This document shows, piece after piece, positions 8,686 through 17,796 of a stretch of 64,000 nucleotides of DNA. The notes below the pieces were generated by a model. It had not been told where the DNA came from, ran no database searches, and was given only the letters and a program-made list of their open reading frames with translations. Every line of letters begins with the position of its first letter. Within the stretch, counting starts at the first letter, position 1. A program made the translations under genes and the position numbers. This DNA is from Bacillus kwashiorkori (lineage in GTDB: Bacteria; Bacillota; Bacilli; Bacillales; Caldibacillaceae): the NCBI RefSeq assembly GCF_001375515.1, contig NZ_CTDX01000002.1, positions 1-64,000 on the forward strand, written 5' to 3'.

Positions 8686-10353
8686 ATGACAGGAAAAAAA
8701 TATCAATGGGATCGCGTAGTTGATGTAGTCGTTGTAGGAACTGGGGGAGCGGCACTTACGGCAGCTACACTTGCACATGATAATGGAGCTAGTGTATTAG
8801 TTTTAGAGAAATCTGCACAAATAGGTGGTACGACAGCTATCTCTGGTGGAGTACCATGGATTCCTCTTAACCATTATATGGAAGAAGAGGGAATTAAAGA
8901 TGAATATGAAAAAGCAAAACAATATATTTTACGTCTATCCAATGGAAAAGAACCGGACACGAAATTAATTGATGTGTTTTTAGAAAACGGTCGGAAAATG
9001 ATTAAATATTTACATGATTATACACCAGTGAAATTTGCGGTTCCAAAAGGTTATGGGGACTATTATGCGGACTTGCCTGGTGGGTTAGTAGAAGGGCGTT
9101 CCCTCGATCCACTACCATTTGAGTTGAATCAACTAGGTGAATGGGCAGAACTCATCCGCAGAAATCCAATTTTTCCACCATTAACTCTTGCAGAAGGTGG
9201 AGCAGATAAAGATTCTATTGACTATGCAGTGATGGCTGAGCGGATGGAAAAAAATATTACAACAATGGGAAGAGCATTAATTGCTGCTTTATTTAAAGGG
9301 TTATTGGACCGTGGCGTGGAAACACTTGTAAATACTCCTGGAAAAAAATTAATACAAAATGATGCAGGCGAAATAATTGGCGTTATCGCTGAACAAAATG
9401 GGCAGGAAATCTATATTGGAGCAAGAAAAGGCGTCATCTTAGCAACAGGTGGATTCGAGTGGAATAAAGAATTAATTCGTGCTTTTTTACCAGGAGAACC
9501 GACACACCCACTTTCCCCTCCATATAATGAAGGAGACGGACTAATTATGGCAATGGAAGTTGGTGCCGCCCTTGCCAATATGAGTGATGCGTGGTGGTAC
9601 CCAGCAACACAAGACCCTTCGATTGAATATGAAGGAAGACCATTTAATATTATCAATAGTCCAAGAAACTTGGCCAATAGCATAATTGTTAACCGTTTTG
9701 GAAAACGTTTTGTCAATGAAGGATCTACTTATAAAGATATGCCGCGTAAATTTTTTGCCTATGATGAAGTAACACAAAGCTATCCGAATGAATCCAATAC
9801 ATGGTTAATTTTTGACAGTCAGTTGAAAGATAACCATCTTGTCGTTACAATCGCACCAGATGAGCCAGCACCAGAATGGATGATTCAAGCTGATAGTTTA
9901 AAAGAATTGGCAAGTAAGATCGGTGTCGATCCAGTTGGCTTAGAAGAAACGGTAAATCGCTTTAATGAAAATGCGGAAAAAGGAGTCGATCCAGATTTTC
10001 AACGGGGAACATTGTACTTTGAAGGAATGGGTCGTGGAGGAGGTTCTGCTGAGCTAAATCTAGGACCAATTAATAAAGGTCCATTTTATGCAATTCCTAT
10101 TTATTTCGGTTTATTAGGAACATCGGGAGGACCAAGGGTGGATGAAAATGGCCAAGTCGTCAACGTTAGAGGAGAAAAAATCCCTGGCTTGTACGCTGCA
10201 GGAAATACAGCGATGGCAATCTTTGGGCCGAACTATCCTGGTGCAGGAGCTACAATTGGACCAGGCATGACTTGGGGATATTTGTCTGGTAAGGCTGTCG
10301 CAAAAGCACCAACTCGATTAGTTGAGCAATATCAAACATTGTCACAAGAATAA
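8686..10353 (+). CDS. FAD-binding dehydrogenase (fumarate reductase/KstD-like)
   Basis: 555-residue flavoprotein of the fumarate reductase/ketosteroid-dehydrogenase type. It has an N-terminal FAD dinucleotide motif VVVVGTGGAALTAA, an LEKSAQIGGTTAISGG segment, an internal GVILATGGFEWN motif and a C-terminal GLYAAGNTA...YPGAGATIGPGMTWG FAD-binding end. These match proteins annotated as 3-oxosteroid 1-dehydrogenase or FAD-binding protein. The substrate cannot be read from sequence. It has an AGGGGGA ribosome site and is followed 69 bases later by an SRPBCC gene, likely in the same transcript. Confidence 0.82.
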   Translation: MTGKKYQWDRVVDVVVVGTGGAALTAATLAHDNGASVLVLEKSAQIGGTTAISGGVPWIPLNHYMEEEGIKDEYEKAKQYILRLSNGKEPDTKLIDVFLENGRKMIKYLHDYTPVKFAVPKGYGDYYADLPGGLVEGRSLDPLPFELNQLGEWAELIRRNPIFPPLTLAEGGADKDSIDYAVMAERMEKNITTMGRALIAALFKGLLDRGVETLVNTPGKKLIQNDAGEIIGVIAEQNGQEIYIGARKGVILATGGFEWNKELIRAFLPGEPTHPLSPPYNEGDGLIMAMEVGAALANMSDAWWYPATQDPSIEYEGRPFNIINSPRNLANSIIVNRFGKRFVNEGSTYKDMPRKFFAYDEVTQSYPNESNTWLIFDSQLKDNHLVVTIAPDEPAPEWMIQADSLKELASKIGVDPVGLEETVNRFNENAEKGVDPDFQRGTLYFEGMGRGGGSAELNLGPINKGPFYAIPIYFGLLGTSGGPRVDENGQVVNVRGEKIPGLYAAGNTAMAIFGPNYPGAGATIGPGMTWGYLSGKAVAKAPTRLVEQYQTLSQE

Positions 10354-10422
10354 TGTTTCATTGATTAGTAACATACATTAAATTGTATTGAAAAAATTAG
10401 AGAAAACAAAGGGGGATTTGCT

Positions 10423-10878
10423 ATGCCAAGTGGCACACATCATTTAAATATCGACGTACCTATTAATAGAGTTTGGAATTTCGTTAGTTCCATTAATAAT
10501 TGGGCCCCATTAGTTCCAGGGTATATTAATCATGAAATTATTAATGATTATGAGTCTACATGGGAATTTAAAGGTGATTTAGGTTTTATGAAAAAAACTG
10601 TAAAATTAAAAGTTGACATTACGAAATGGGAAGAACCTACGAAAGTAACGTTTAATCTAACAGGTTTATCCGATAACTTCGCAGGTAATGGATATTTTGA
10701 AGCGGAAGTTATTAATGATAAAACAACAGCGATGACAGGTAATTTAGACATTACTGCTCGTGGGGCAATGGGACCAATGATAAATGCCATTTTAAAGAAT
10801 TTCGTTCCACAAACCGCGGAGGAATTAACCGCTGCTGTTGCTAATAAAATAGTGGAAGTTGAAAATGTGAAGGCATAA
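10423..10878 (+). CDS. SRPBCC (START-like) family protein
   Basis: 151-residue protein with the START/Bet v1-type pattern (IDVPINRVWNFVSSINNWAPLVPGY at the N-terminus, CoxG-like) and a long C-terminal helix. The fold makes a hydrophobic pocket for a small lipophilic ligand. Position after the flavoprotein and before a terminator suggests that the two handle the same compound. It has a GGGGGA ribosome site. Confidence 0.8.
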   Translation: MPSGTHHLNIDVPINRVWNFVSSINNWAPLVPGYINHEIINDYESTWEFKGDLGFMKKTVKLKVDITKWEEPTKVTFNLTGLSDNFAGNGYFEAEVINDKTTAMTGNLDITARGAMGPMINAILKNFVPQTAEELTAAVANKIVEVENVKA

Positions 10879-10899
10879 ATGATTACAGAGAAAACAAAT

Positions 10900-10940
10900 A
10901 AGCAAGCAGTTGATTCTTTTTACCAACTGCTTGCTTTTTT
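10900..10940 (+). terminator. Terminator after the flavoprotein-SRPBCC operon
   Basis: AAGCAAGCAGTTG (10900-10912) pairs perfectly with CAACTGCTTGCTT (10924-10936), followed by T residues. Confidence 0.93.
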
Positions 10941-11128
10941 AATAAATTTCAGCACTGAATAATAGTTAGAAATTATTTGAAAACGATTGTTTTTAGTAGT
11001 ATTATTGTGTATCTTTATAGTATAAATGGATGTTCAATTTAGTCTCAATAGGTGTACAATTTAATAGGTATTACAGAGTGATAATTATATATTTTGCTTT
11101 AACCTATAATTTTTTTGGGGTGAAAAAG

Positions 11129-11620
11129 ATGCACAAAGACAATGTAGTGGCAAAGATTATATTTTGGATTGGTGTTTTTGAGATGATTGCTGGTGTCGTA
11201 TACGGAATTATTGTTGCACAAACTTCTTCTAATGATGGTTTTTCGTTGCTTTTTACTTGGAACCGTGCCATTATTATCGGCATGCTTTTTATCGGTTTTG
11301 CTGAGGTAATCGAATTACTACATCAACTTCGAGAAAACAGTGACCGAAAGTTGGAACATGTAAATGGAAATGAGAAATCTCATTGGGGAGTCTCGAAAAA
11401 TATCCAAAATAAGATTAATAATTTCTATTACAATCAAGACCATTATCCAACAGAATACTATAAAACTCCTTTTGCCAATCATTATTATGTAAAATTAAAC
11501 AACAATGAATTCCGAATGTTAGTTGTTGAACGCTTCGGTGTGAAGGAAGAATTGCCGAAACGAGTTTGGAGCGAAGCAATGGTTAAATGGGTGGATGAGA
11601 ACTATCCTACACTTCCATAA
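11129..11620 (+). CDS. Hypothetical membrane protein
   Basis: Not recognised. From the start at 11129 (MHKDNVVAK, preceded by GGGGTGAAAAAG) it is 163 residues. It has two N-terminal hydrophobic segments (about 6-27 and 45-66), a polar linker and a C-terminal soluble part rich in Tyr and Asn. The longer ORF start at 11030 has no ribosome site. It stands alone. Confidence 0.6.
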   Translation: MHKDNVVAKIIFWIGVFEMIAGVVYGIIVAQTSSNDGFSLLFTWNRAIIIGMLFIGFAEVIELLHQLRENSDRKLEHVNGNEKSHWGVSKNIQNKINNFYYNQDHYPTEYYKTPFANHYYVKLNNNEFRMLVVERFGVKEELPKRVWSEAMVKWVDENYPTLP

Positions 11621-11727
11621 TGAGTAATGCTGTATCCCTATGTAACCCTATCTAACTGATAGAAAATAATAGTATGTCACAAAAGCGTGCGATGTATCGT
11701 TTCTATGACATTTCTTTTGTCCAGAAC

Positions 11728-11770
11728 GGGGGGAGCTAAGGGAGCCCACAATTGGGCATCTAATTCCCCC
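11728..11770. repeat. Imperfect G/C-arm inverted repeat
   Basis: GGGGGA and TCCCCC arms enclose a second GCCC-acaatt-GGGC stem. There is no T run on either side, so it is not a clear terminator. It lies between convergent genes. Confidence 0.4.
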
Positions 11771-11829
11771 ATAGGAAAAACCGAATGCCTCAAAATATTT
11801 GTAATTTAAGGAAAATCAACTGCGACACA

Positions 11830-13128
11830 TCAGTTATCTAGTATAATAGTAGCCTGCTTGCCTTTTTGTATTAACTTTCCAGTAATTTCACCAAGTTCTT
11901 CTAATTTGATGTTCTTTCCGTTCTCAATCGGCTTAGTTTTACTATAATAGTACATTTCTTTACATTGTAAATCGTTCCCTGTTAATGTTGTGAGAATAGG
12001 TTGCATTAGGAAATACCTTTGTTTATTTATTGTAAAAATAAGCATTCTTTTATGTAACAATTGTTGTTCTTTAGGTAATAAATTCATCGGGTCGAACCCT
12101 GTAATGTTTATGTTGCCGACAATCTTTATTAAATATCCTTCATTATGATAAAACTGTTGGAAATCATATAGTTGCTTTTTCTTAGTTTTTTCAAAAATTA
12201 GTTTGGCACTTGCAATTGTTTGTTCGTCTTGTTTCTTATGCGGATGCACAATAATTGAATTTATCCCATACTCTGTGATATTTTGCTTAGATTGCTCGAA
12301 TGTTGTTTTTTTCTTTATTTTTTTTCGTAAAAAAGTATATAAATAATCTTCTGTCTGAATATATTCTTCCTGCCAATTTGGTGAGATGGAATCAAGTAAA
12401 AAGGCGATAGCCATTCCAGATGAATAGCAACTTTTTCTCAGTTCATACAGAGTATCTGTTGGTCTAACTAGTTCATTGCTAAGTTCTGATAAATGGGATA
12501 AGGGTGGTTTGGAAGACTCGCTCATTAAAGCTTTTGCTTCCACATATTGGGCAAGACCTTCATAGCTTTCTTGACCTAATTCATAATTCAAATAATCTAG
12601 AATGATCGAATGGCGTTGTTCTCGGAAGTAAAAAAATACGTTTGCATAGTTTTGCTTCGTTACAATATCTTCTGCAAATAGTGCATGATGAAGTGCTTTT
12701 CTTTCTAATATTCGATAGGTAATATTTTCAATTGACTGCGGGTAATGAAAGTATAAGCTTTCTTTAGCTGACCGATTATAGTTAATCTTTGTCTGAAAAG
12801 CATGATACATTTCGTGAACAATTAAGGAATATAGTTTTTCGAATGTCATATCGGGACTAATCGTACTCACATCCCAAATGGCTGTCGGGTAACCGTTTAG
12901 TGTAATGGCTGTATTTCCATTAAATTGCTCACTCCATTTTCCAACAAATATACCATTTTTGCACTCGAACTCCGTAGGCGGCTCTGGATGGTTTTTTAAA
13001 TAAACTTTTTCCCGTGTGAAAAATGCAAATGGAAAAGGTTTGAAGTCGGGCCAATATGTTTGAAAAAGTTCATCAGATAATCTACTAGCTAACAATTTTA
13101 TCAATGGGAAAATTTTTGTTTCTTCCAC
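11830..13128 (-). CDS. Putative HExxH zinc metallopeptidase-like protein
   Basis: Family not recognised. It contains HEMYHAF (His105, Glu106, His109) and, about 80 residues on, EGLAQYVE (Glu190), the spacing and form of a gluzincin third ligand. There is no signal peptide or membrane segment, so it appears cytoplasmic. The C-terminal 170 residues are lysine-rich and look like a separate beta-rich domain. The start at 13128 follows AGGAGGTC. A peptidase role rests on the motif only. Confidence 0.55.
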   Translation of the reverse strand: MEETKIFPLIKLLASRLSDELFQTYWPDFKPFPFAFFTREKVYLKNHPEPPTEFECKNGIFVGKWSEQFNGNTAITLNGYPTAIWDVSTISPDMTFEKLYSLIVHEMYHAFQTKINYNRSAKESLYFHYPQSIENITYRILERKALHHALFAEDIVTKQNYANVFFYFREQRHSIILDYLNYELGQESYEGLAQYVEAKALMSESSKPPLSHLSELSNELVRPTDTLYELRKSCYSSGMAIAFLLDSISPNWQEEYIQTEDYLYTFLRKKIKKKTTFEQSKQNITEYGINSIIVHPHKKQDEQTIASAKLIFEKTKKKQLYDFQQFYHNEGYLIKIVGNINITGFDPMNLLPKEQQLLHKRMLIFTINKQRYFLMQPILTTLTGNDLQCKEMYYYSKTKPIENGKNIKLEELGEITGKLIQKGKQATIILDN

Positions 13129-13474
13129 AAATAAGACCTCCTTTCTTCCATTTTAATAGAATCATTGATACTAGTCATTACAAGAAATGGCTGTTTTGTG
13201 AAAAATGAAAATTTTAACTTGCTAATATTTCATTTGTTGTGAAGGGAATTGGACAAAAAATACAGTTGATTCCCTTGTAATCGCGCATACGGTATTATTG
13301 ATTCTGTCAATTTGCTATTAATTGAAGTATCGACATTGTTAAATGTTTTTTAAGAGGAGAAAAAACTGATTGAAAGGAAAATCGTCCCTTTGTCTTCTAG
13401 ATGATAGTTATCTTTGTTATATTATTGTATACTAAATATAGTAAAATTGAGAATCATAAATTGAGGAGTAGGCA
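13129..13474. other. Intergenic region, no gene seen
   Basis: AT-rich spacer between the divergent metallopeptidase-like gene and recQ. I see no RNA structure or repeat; a -10-like TATACT at about 13427 may serve recQ. Confidence 0.5.
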
Positions 13475-15277
13475 ATGGAGAAAGCAAAAAATTTGTTACA
13501 AACCTTTTTTGGTTATGACTCATTTAGAATTGGACAAGAGAAAATTATTGAACAAATACTAGCAGGAAAAGATACCCTCGGAATTATGCCGACTGGTGGT
13601 GGTAAATCAATTACTTATCAAATTCCTGCTTTAATGTTTCCAGGGATCACCCTCGTTATTTCCCCATTAATTTCTTTAATGAAGGATCAAGTCGATGCAC
13701 TTCAGTCTATCGGTGTCTCTGCGACTTTTATTAATAGTTCCCTAACACTACAAGAAATTCAAACTAGAAATGAGCAAATAATGGCTGGAGAATGTAAGAT
13801 TATTTATGTTGCACCAGAACGACTGGACTCGCCCTTTTTTACAGAGTTACTACAAAGGATGGAACTCTCGCTTATTGCCATTGATGAGGCACACTGTATT
13901 TCTGGCTGGGGTCATGATTTTCGCCCAAGTTATTTACAAATAGGGCCGTTTATTGAAAGTTTGCCGAAGAAACCGGTTGTTCTCGCATTAACAGCAACAG
14001 CAACTCCAAGGGTAAAACAAGATATTTGCGAACAATTACACATTTCGATGGTGGATACTGTCCAAACAGGGTTTGCCCGTGAAAATTTGCGTTTTAATGT
14101 CATGAAAGGGGTAAATCGTGACGATTTTTTATTAGAATATATCCGGAAAAATAAAGATGAAGCGGGTATCATTTATGCATCCACAAGGAAAGAGGTTGAA
14201 CGGATCTTTGGACTTTTAAGTAAAAATGGAATATCTTGTGGAAAGTATCATGCTGGAATGAATGAACAAGACCGTAATCAATATCAAGAATTGTTCTTAT
14301 ATGATGAAGTGACGGTCATGGTTGCTACATCGGCATTCGGAATGGGAATTGACAAATCAAATGTCAGATTTGTCATTCATTATCAAATCCCGAAAAATAT
14401 GGAATCTTACTATCAGGAAGCAGGGAGAGCTGGTAGGGACGGATTGGAAAGTGACTGTATCTTACTGTTTGCAGCACAGGATGTACAGATTCAGAAATTT
14501 TTAATTGAACAATCGGAAATGGATGCAGGGCGCAAAGAGCTGGAATATGGCAAATTAAGTAAGATGATTGCCTATTGTCATACAGAATCATGCTATCAAA
14601 GTTACATATTGCAATACTTCGGGGATGACGCTAGTAACTGTCATAAATGTGGGAATTGTACAGATGAACGGGATTTAACAGATATTACTCGTGAGGCACA
14701 AATGGTTTTATCATGTGTCAAACGAATGAAAGAACGATTTGGCCGGACGATGATCATGAAGGTGCTTACCGGTTCGTCTGATAGAAAATTGAAGAGTTTC
14801 GGTTTAGACCAACTTACGACTTACGGAATTATGAAAAAAAAATCCCAAAAGGAAGTTACCGCGCTAATTGATTTTTTAACAGCGGAAGGGTATCTCGTGC
14901 CAACGGATGGGGCTTATCCGACATTGACAGTAACAGAGAAAGGGATCGCCATCTTAAAAGGGGATGGGACCGTTTATCGTAAAGAAAAAATGCAAGTGAA
15001 ACAAATGGTGACTAATGATACTGATGGAGAACTTTTCCAATTGTTACGGAGACTAAGAAAAGAAATTGCTGATCGAGATAATATTCCCCCATTTATCGTT
15101 TTCTCCGACCAAACGTTACGGGAAATGTGCATAGTAAAACCAAAGACGCCAGCAGAGTTGTTACAAGTAAAAGGAGTTGGTCAACGGAAATTGGACCAAT
15201 ACGGGGATGCATTTTTGGCATTGATTTTATCGTATAGTAATAATGAAAGTACAGAGGAAAAAATTTCTATTGATTGA
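13475..15277 (+). CDS. recQ: ATP-dependent DNA helicase RecQ
   Basis: 3'-5' SF2 helicase of 600 residues. Walker A MPTGGGKS (38-45), DEAH-box IDEAHC (about 134), and helicase motif VI QEAGRAGRDG. A four-cysteine RecQ zinc site (C...C...CHKCGNC, about 370-397) and winged helix follow, with an HRDC domain at the C-terminus (about 515-590). RecQ unwinds recombination and replication intermediates. The presence of HRDC separates it from the shorter RecS. It is monocistronic, with a terminator 48 bases downstream. Confidence 0.95.
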   Translation: MEKAKNLLQTFFGYDSFRIGQEKIIEQILAGKDTLGIMPTGGGKSITYQIPALMFPGITLVISPLISLMKDQVDALQSIGVSATFINSSLTLQEIQTRNEQIMAGECKIIYVAPERLDSPFFTELLQRMELSLIAIDEAHCISGWGHDFRPSYLQIGPFIESLPKKPVVLALTATATPRVKQDICEQLHISMVDTVQTGFARENLRFNVMKGVNRDDFLLEYIRKNKDEAGIIYASTRKEVERIFGLLSKNGISCGKYHAGMNEQDRNQYQELFLYDEVTVMVATSAFGMGIDKSNVRFVIHYQIPKNMESYYQEAGRAGRDGLESDCILLFAAQDVQIQKFLIEQSEMDAGRKELEYGKLSKMIAYCHTESCYQSYILQYFGDDASNCHKCGNCTDERDLTDITREAQMVLSCVKRMKERFGRTMIMKVLTGSSDRKLKSFGLDQLTTYGIMKKKSQKEVTALIDFLTAEGYLVPTDGAYPTLTVTEKGIAILKGDGTVYRKEKMQVKQMVTNDTDGELFQLLRRLRKEIADRDNIPPFIVFSDQTLREMCIVKPKTPAELLQVKGVGQRKLDQYGDAFLALILSYSNNESTEEKISID

Positions 15278-15324
15278 TTACCATCTATAGATGGCTAGGA
15301 AAATGAGAGTGAGGAATAACAAAG

Positions 15325-15352
15325 CGCAGGGCCGTCAATGTCCTGCGTTTTT
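15325..15352 (+). terminator. Terminator after recQ
   Basis: CGCAGG (15325-15330) pairs with CCTGCG (15342-15347), followed by T5. Confidence 0.8.
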
Positions 15353-15429
15353 GTAACTAACGCAAATATTAAAACTATTCCACAATAGGCACAACTACTA
15401 ATAAGAAGCGAATTAATCGTAAGGATGGA

Positions 15430-15879
15430 TTAAAAAATTTTTACACGATTACTATCCTTTTGAGAAGGATAAGTTAGTTGGATTAATCCATGATGATAGT
15501 GAATTTGGATAGATTGCGGATCAACTAGTCCTGGGAGTTGCATTGTTCGTTCAAATGGACCGTAAAAACGTTCCTTATTCACATCCATCGTGTCTGGAAA
15601 AAATGGTTTTGCGACACCTTGAATAACTAATTGATGATTATTTTGTAAAGTAATTTGGATATCTTCCCGATTAATACCAGGTGCTTCTATTAAAATGTAT
15701 GTTTGTTCCTCATCGCGATAAATATCTATTTTTGGAAAAATGGTGTTATTGCGAGAATCTTCTTGTGGGATAGGTGGAAATTGTTCTGACGAAAATGGAT
15801 GATTGTATTTGGACCAAAATCCATTTTTTTGAAATTCATTTGTGAAGTCAATCCATTTTTTAATTTTATTATAGTTCAT
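15430..15879 (-). CDS. Hsp20/alpha-crystallin family protein
   Basis: 149-residue small heat-shock protein. An alpha-crystallin domain runs from about residue 48 (PKIDIYRDEEQTYILIEAPG) to the C-terminus, including the INREDIQITL strand region. There is no clear C-terminal IxI motif. Members are ATP-independent holdases; several in Bacillus are spore-coat proteins, and the next genes upstream are GerP-type spore proteins, so a spore role is possible. Start follows GGAGGTGCG. Confidence 0.85.
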   Translation of the reverse strand: MNYNKIKKWIDFTNEFQKNGFWSKYNHPFSSEQFPPIPQEDSRNNTIFPKIDIYRDEEQTYILIEAPGINREDIQITLQNNHQLVIQGVAKPFFPDTMDVNKERFYGPFERTMQLPGLVDPQSIQIHYHHGLIQLTYPSQKDSNRVKIF

Positions 15880-16076
15880 TATCGCACCTCCAAAAAAGGC
15901 CGGTTTTTGTCATAATTATTCGTGAAAAAAAGTCGAAGGTTGTTTTCTTCGATTTTTTTCAAAACTTACAGGTGTTTATATTTTCTTTCTTTTAGGAAAT
16001 AAATTTTAATTTGAACATTTGCTATTGCAATCTCAATGAATTATTGAAACTCCTAACTCCTGTTTTATAATAATAA

Positions 16077-16319
16077 CTATATTTGCCCAGTAATTGGCAA
16101 GGATGGGTTAGCATTTTGGTCTTGATCACTGACGTCAGGGTCTAAAATGCTCGTATTCATTTGTGACGACGTCGGTGAAAAATCTCCTTGAGAAAAATTT
16201 GCACCAAATAATTTCGTGTTAGCTGTATGGCTATTGTGAACAGTCGGCCCAATATCAAAGTTACCATTTTGGGTAACCCCATTTACTTTAATATTAAAAA
16301 TATTTATTTGATAAGGCAT
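16077..16319 (-). CDS. Spore germination protein GerPA/GerPF family
   Basis: 80-residue protein of the GerPA/GerPF superfamily. It shows the family pattern INIFNIKVNGVTQNG, then NFDIGPTVHNSHTANTK around residues 20-36. GerP proteins form a coat-associated layer that lets germinants pass to inner-membrane receptors. Start at 16319 (MPYQINIF) has AAGGAGG upstream; the longer ORF start does not. It follows a second family member by 14 bases, so the two are a pair from gene duplication. The full gerPABCDEF operon is not here. Confidence 0.88.
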   Translation of the reverse strand: MPYQINIFNIKVNGVTQNGNFDIGPTVHNSHTANTKLFGANFSQGDFSPTSSQMNTSILDPDVSDQDQNANPSLPITGQI

Positions 16320-16333
16320 AATATCCTCCTTAA

Positions 16334-16600
16334 TTATATATCTCCAAGTGGTAATGACCATGGACTGGCTACATTAGTCGAATCGATATTACCAAGATCA
16401 GATTGGTCATTTACATCAGGATCTATATAAATATTTTCCATCATTCCTTCTGCCGGTGCTAAATCCCCGAAAGATGAATTAACTCCTTGGGATTTACTAT
16501 TTGCTGTATGGCTATTATGGGTTGCTTCTCCAACTGTGACCGAACCATTGCCAGAGACGCTGTTAATTTTTAAATAGTAAAGATTAATCGTTATCTGCAT
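16334..16600 (-). CDS. Spore germination protein GerPA/GerPF family
   Basis: 88-residue paralogue of the neighbouring protein: INLYYLKINSVSGNGSVTVGEATHNSHTANSK shares the NSHTAN(T/S)K signature. Start at 16600 has AGGGTGG six bases upstream. Both proteins end in a proline- and aspartate-rich tail (IDPDVNDQS here, LDPDVSDQD in the other). It is the first gene of the two-gene operon. Expression is probably late in sporulation, but I did not identify a sigma-K promoter. Confidence 0.87.
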   Translation of the reverse strand: MQITINLYYLKINSVSGNGSVTVGEATHNSHTANSKSQGVNSSFGDLAPAEGMMENIYIDPDVNDQSDLGNIDSTNVASPWSLPLGDI

Positions 16601-16819
16601 GATAACCACCCTTATAATGTCTTTGCAGTACTATATGCAATAGGAAGCCTAATCGTTCATTGACATGAAATGGATTTGATTTGATTTCAAGTAGGGAAAA
16701 TATCGTTCTTTAAACTATCATCTTAACACCTATTGGACAGTGACAGGTAAACGAAAAAGGTCATAAATTTTTTTGTGGTGGAAAGACTGTTACTGTAATG
16801 ATGAAAGGAGATGAAATGA

Positions 16820-16957
16820 ATGACAAAAAAATACAATAAAGGTGGCAGTATGAATCAAAATGCCCCTGACAGGCATGGGGAAAAACCAATTAGTGGCGAT
16901 AATAGTAAAGGAAATAAGCGCAATATTAAAAGGCAAGTCGATAAAACAGCGGAGTAA
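16820..16957 (+). CDS. Small basic protein, possible spore protein
   Basis: A 45-residue ORF with a good AAAGGAG site: MTKKYNKGG, an Asn/Gly-rich middle and RNIKRQVDKTAE at the end. Composition resembles minor small acid-soluble spore proteins, but I cannot assign a family. It lies beside the GerP pair and ends before a terminator. Confidence 0.5.
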   Translation: MTKKYNKGGSMNQNAPDRHGEKPISGDNSKGNKRNIKRQVDKTAE

Positions 16958-17003
16958 TTTGTGACAAGCAATTTAGTATATCCTATGAATGGTTGGATGA
17001 AAT

Positions 17004-17058
17004 AAGGGCAATCTAGCAAGTCAAAATTTCGACTTCTCGATGCCCTTTTAGCTTTTTT
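17004..17058 (+). terminator. Terminator between convergent genes
   Basis: AAGGGCA (17004-17010) pairs with TGCCCTT (17041-17047) around an inner GTC..GAC hairpin, and T6 follows after AGC. It can serve the small + strand gene. Confidence 0.7.
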
Positions 17059-17122
17059 ATAACAACAATCATGCAATACACTGAAATGGCTGGAAAAACG
17101 TATTTGCTATTTTTTTATAAAA

Positions 17123-17458
17123 TCATTGAAATGGATATGGACTTTGTTCATGCCTATATGTTGAATCATTTTTATTATGATCGATGGTATTTGTTAATTG
17201 GTGTTGTAGTTGATTGCAGTAGTTAATGATATCTTGACAACGTTTAGCTGCTAGTTCTTGTTTTTGTAAAGCTTGTTCAAGACCAATAATAGCTTGCTTT
17301 TCATTTTGAATTACTTGATTAAGCATTTGTACATTTTGTTTTTCTTGATTAATGATTGCTCGATATTGCATGCTACCTTGTTGTGTTTCATGGAGTAATT
17401 GTGATGCTATTTGACGCGTTTGATTAAGTTGCTCAAATGTTGATTGGTAAGAATCCAC
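17123..17458 (-). CDS. Coiled-coil protein of unknown function
   Basis: 111 residues, Gln-rich and almost wholly alpha-helical (residues 5-90, heptad-like). There is no membrane segment. The first codons follow GGAGGGATTA. The helix is followed by a short polar tail with His, Tyr and Pro. Family not recognised; the surrounding genes suggest a spore-related structural protein, which is only inference. Confidence 0.6.
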   Translation of the reverse strand: MDSYQSTFEQLNQTRQIASQLLHETQQGSMQYRAIINQEKQNVQMLNQVIQNEKQAIIGLEQALQKQELAAKRCQDIINYCNQLQHQLTNTIDHNKNDSTYRHEQSPYPFQ

Positions 17459-17796
17459 ATTAATCCCTCCAAGACCATCATATTCGCTACTATTTTCAAC
17501 TGTTTTTCAAGAAAAAAACAGTTAATGCCTTCCATTCTTCCACTCAAAGTTATTTACAAATGTTGGATAAAGATCAACCGAATGAAATTTATTACAAAAA
17601 GAGGAATAATGATTTTGATTCACCAAATTATGTAAAAAATAATATATAATTAATTTTAAACTTTTCCAGTGATTGTTTTCCTGCGATATTATTTGTCAGT
17701 AAAGAGAAAATATACTTTAGGAAGAACTTTAGTGATGCTGTTTTAACATTTATTTTGCGTGGAAGTTTCACTTCAATAAACAAGAGGAGATAAAAA

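Noticed and set aside
11728-11770. Terminator or riboswitch
   Set aside because: No T run and no known aptamer signature; reported only as an inverted repeat.
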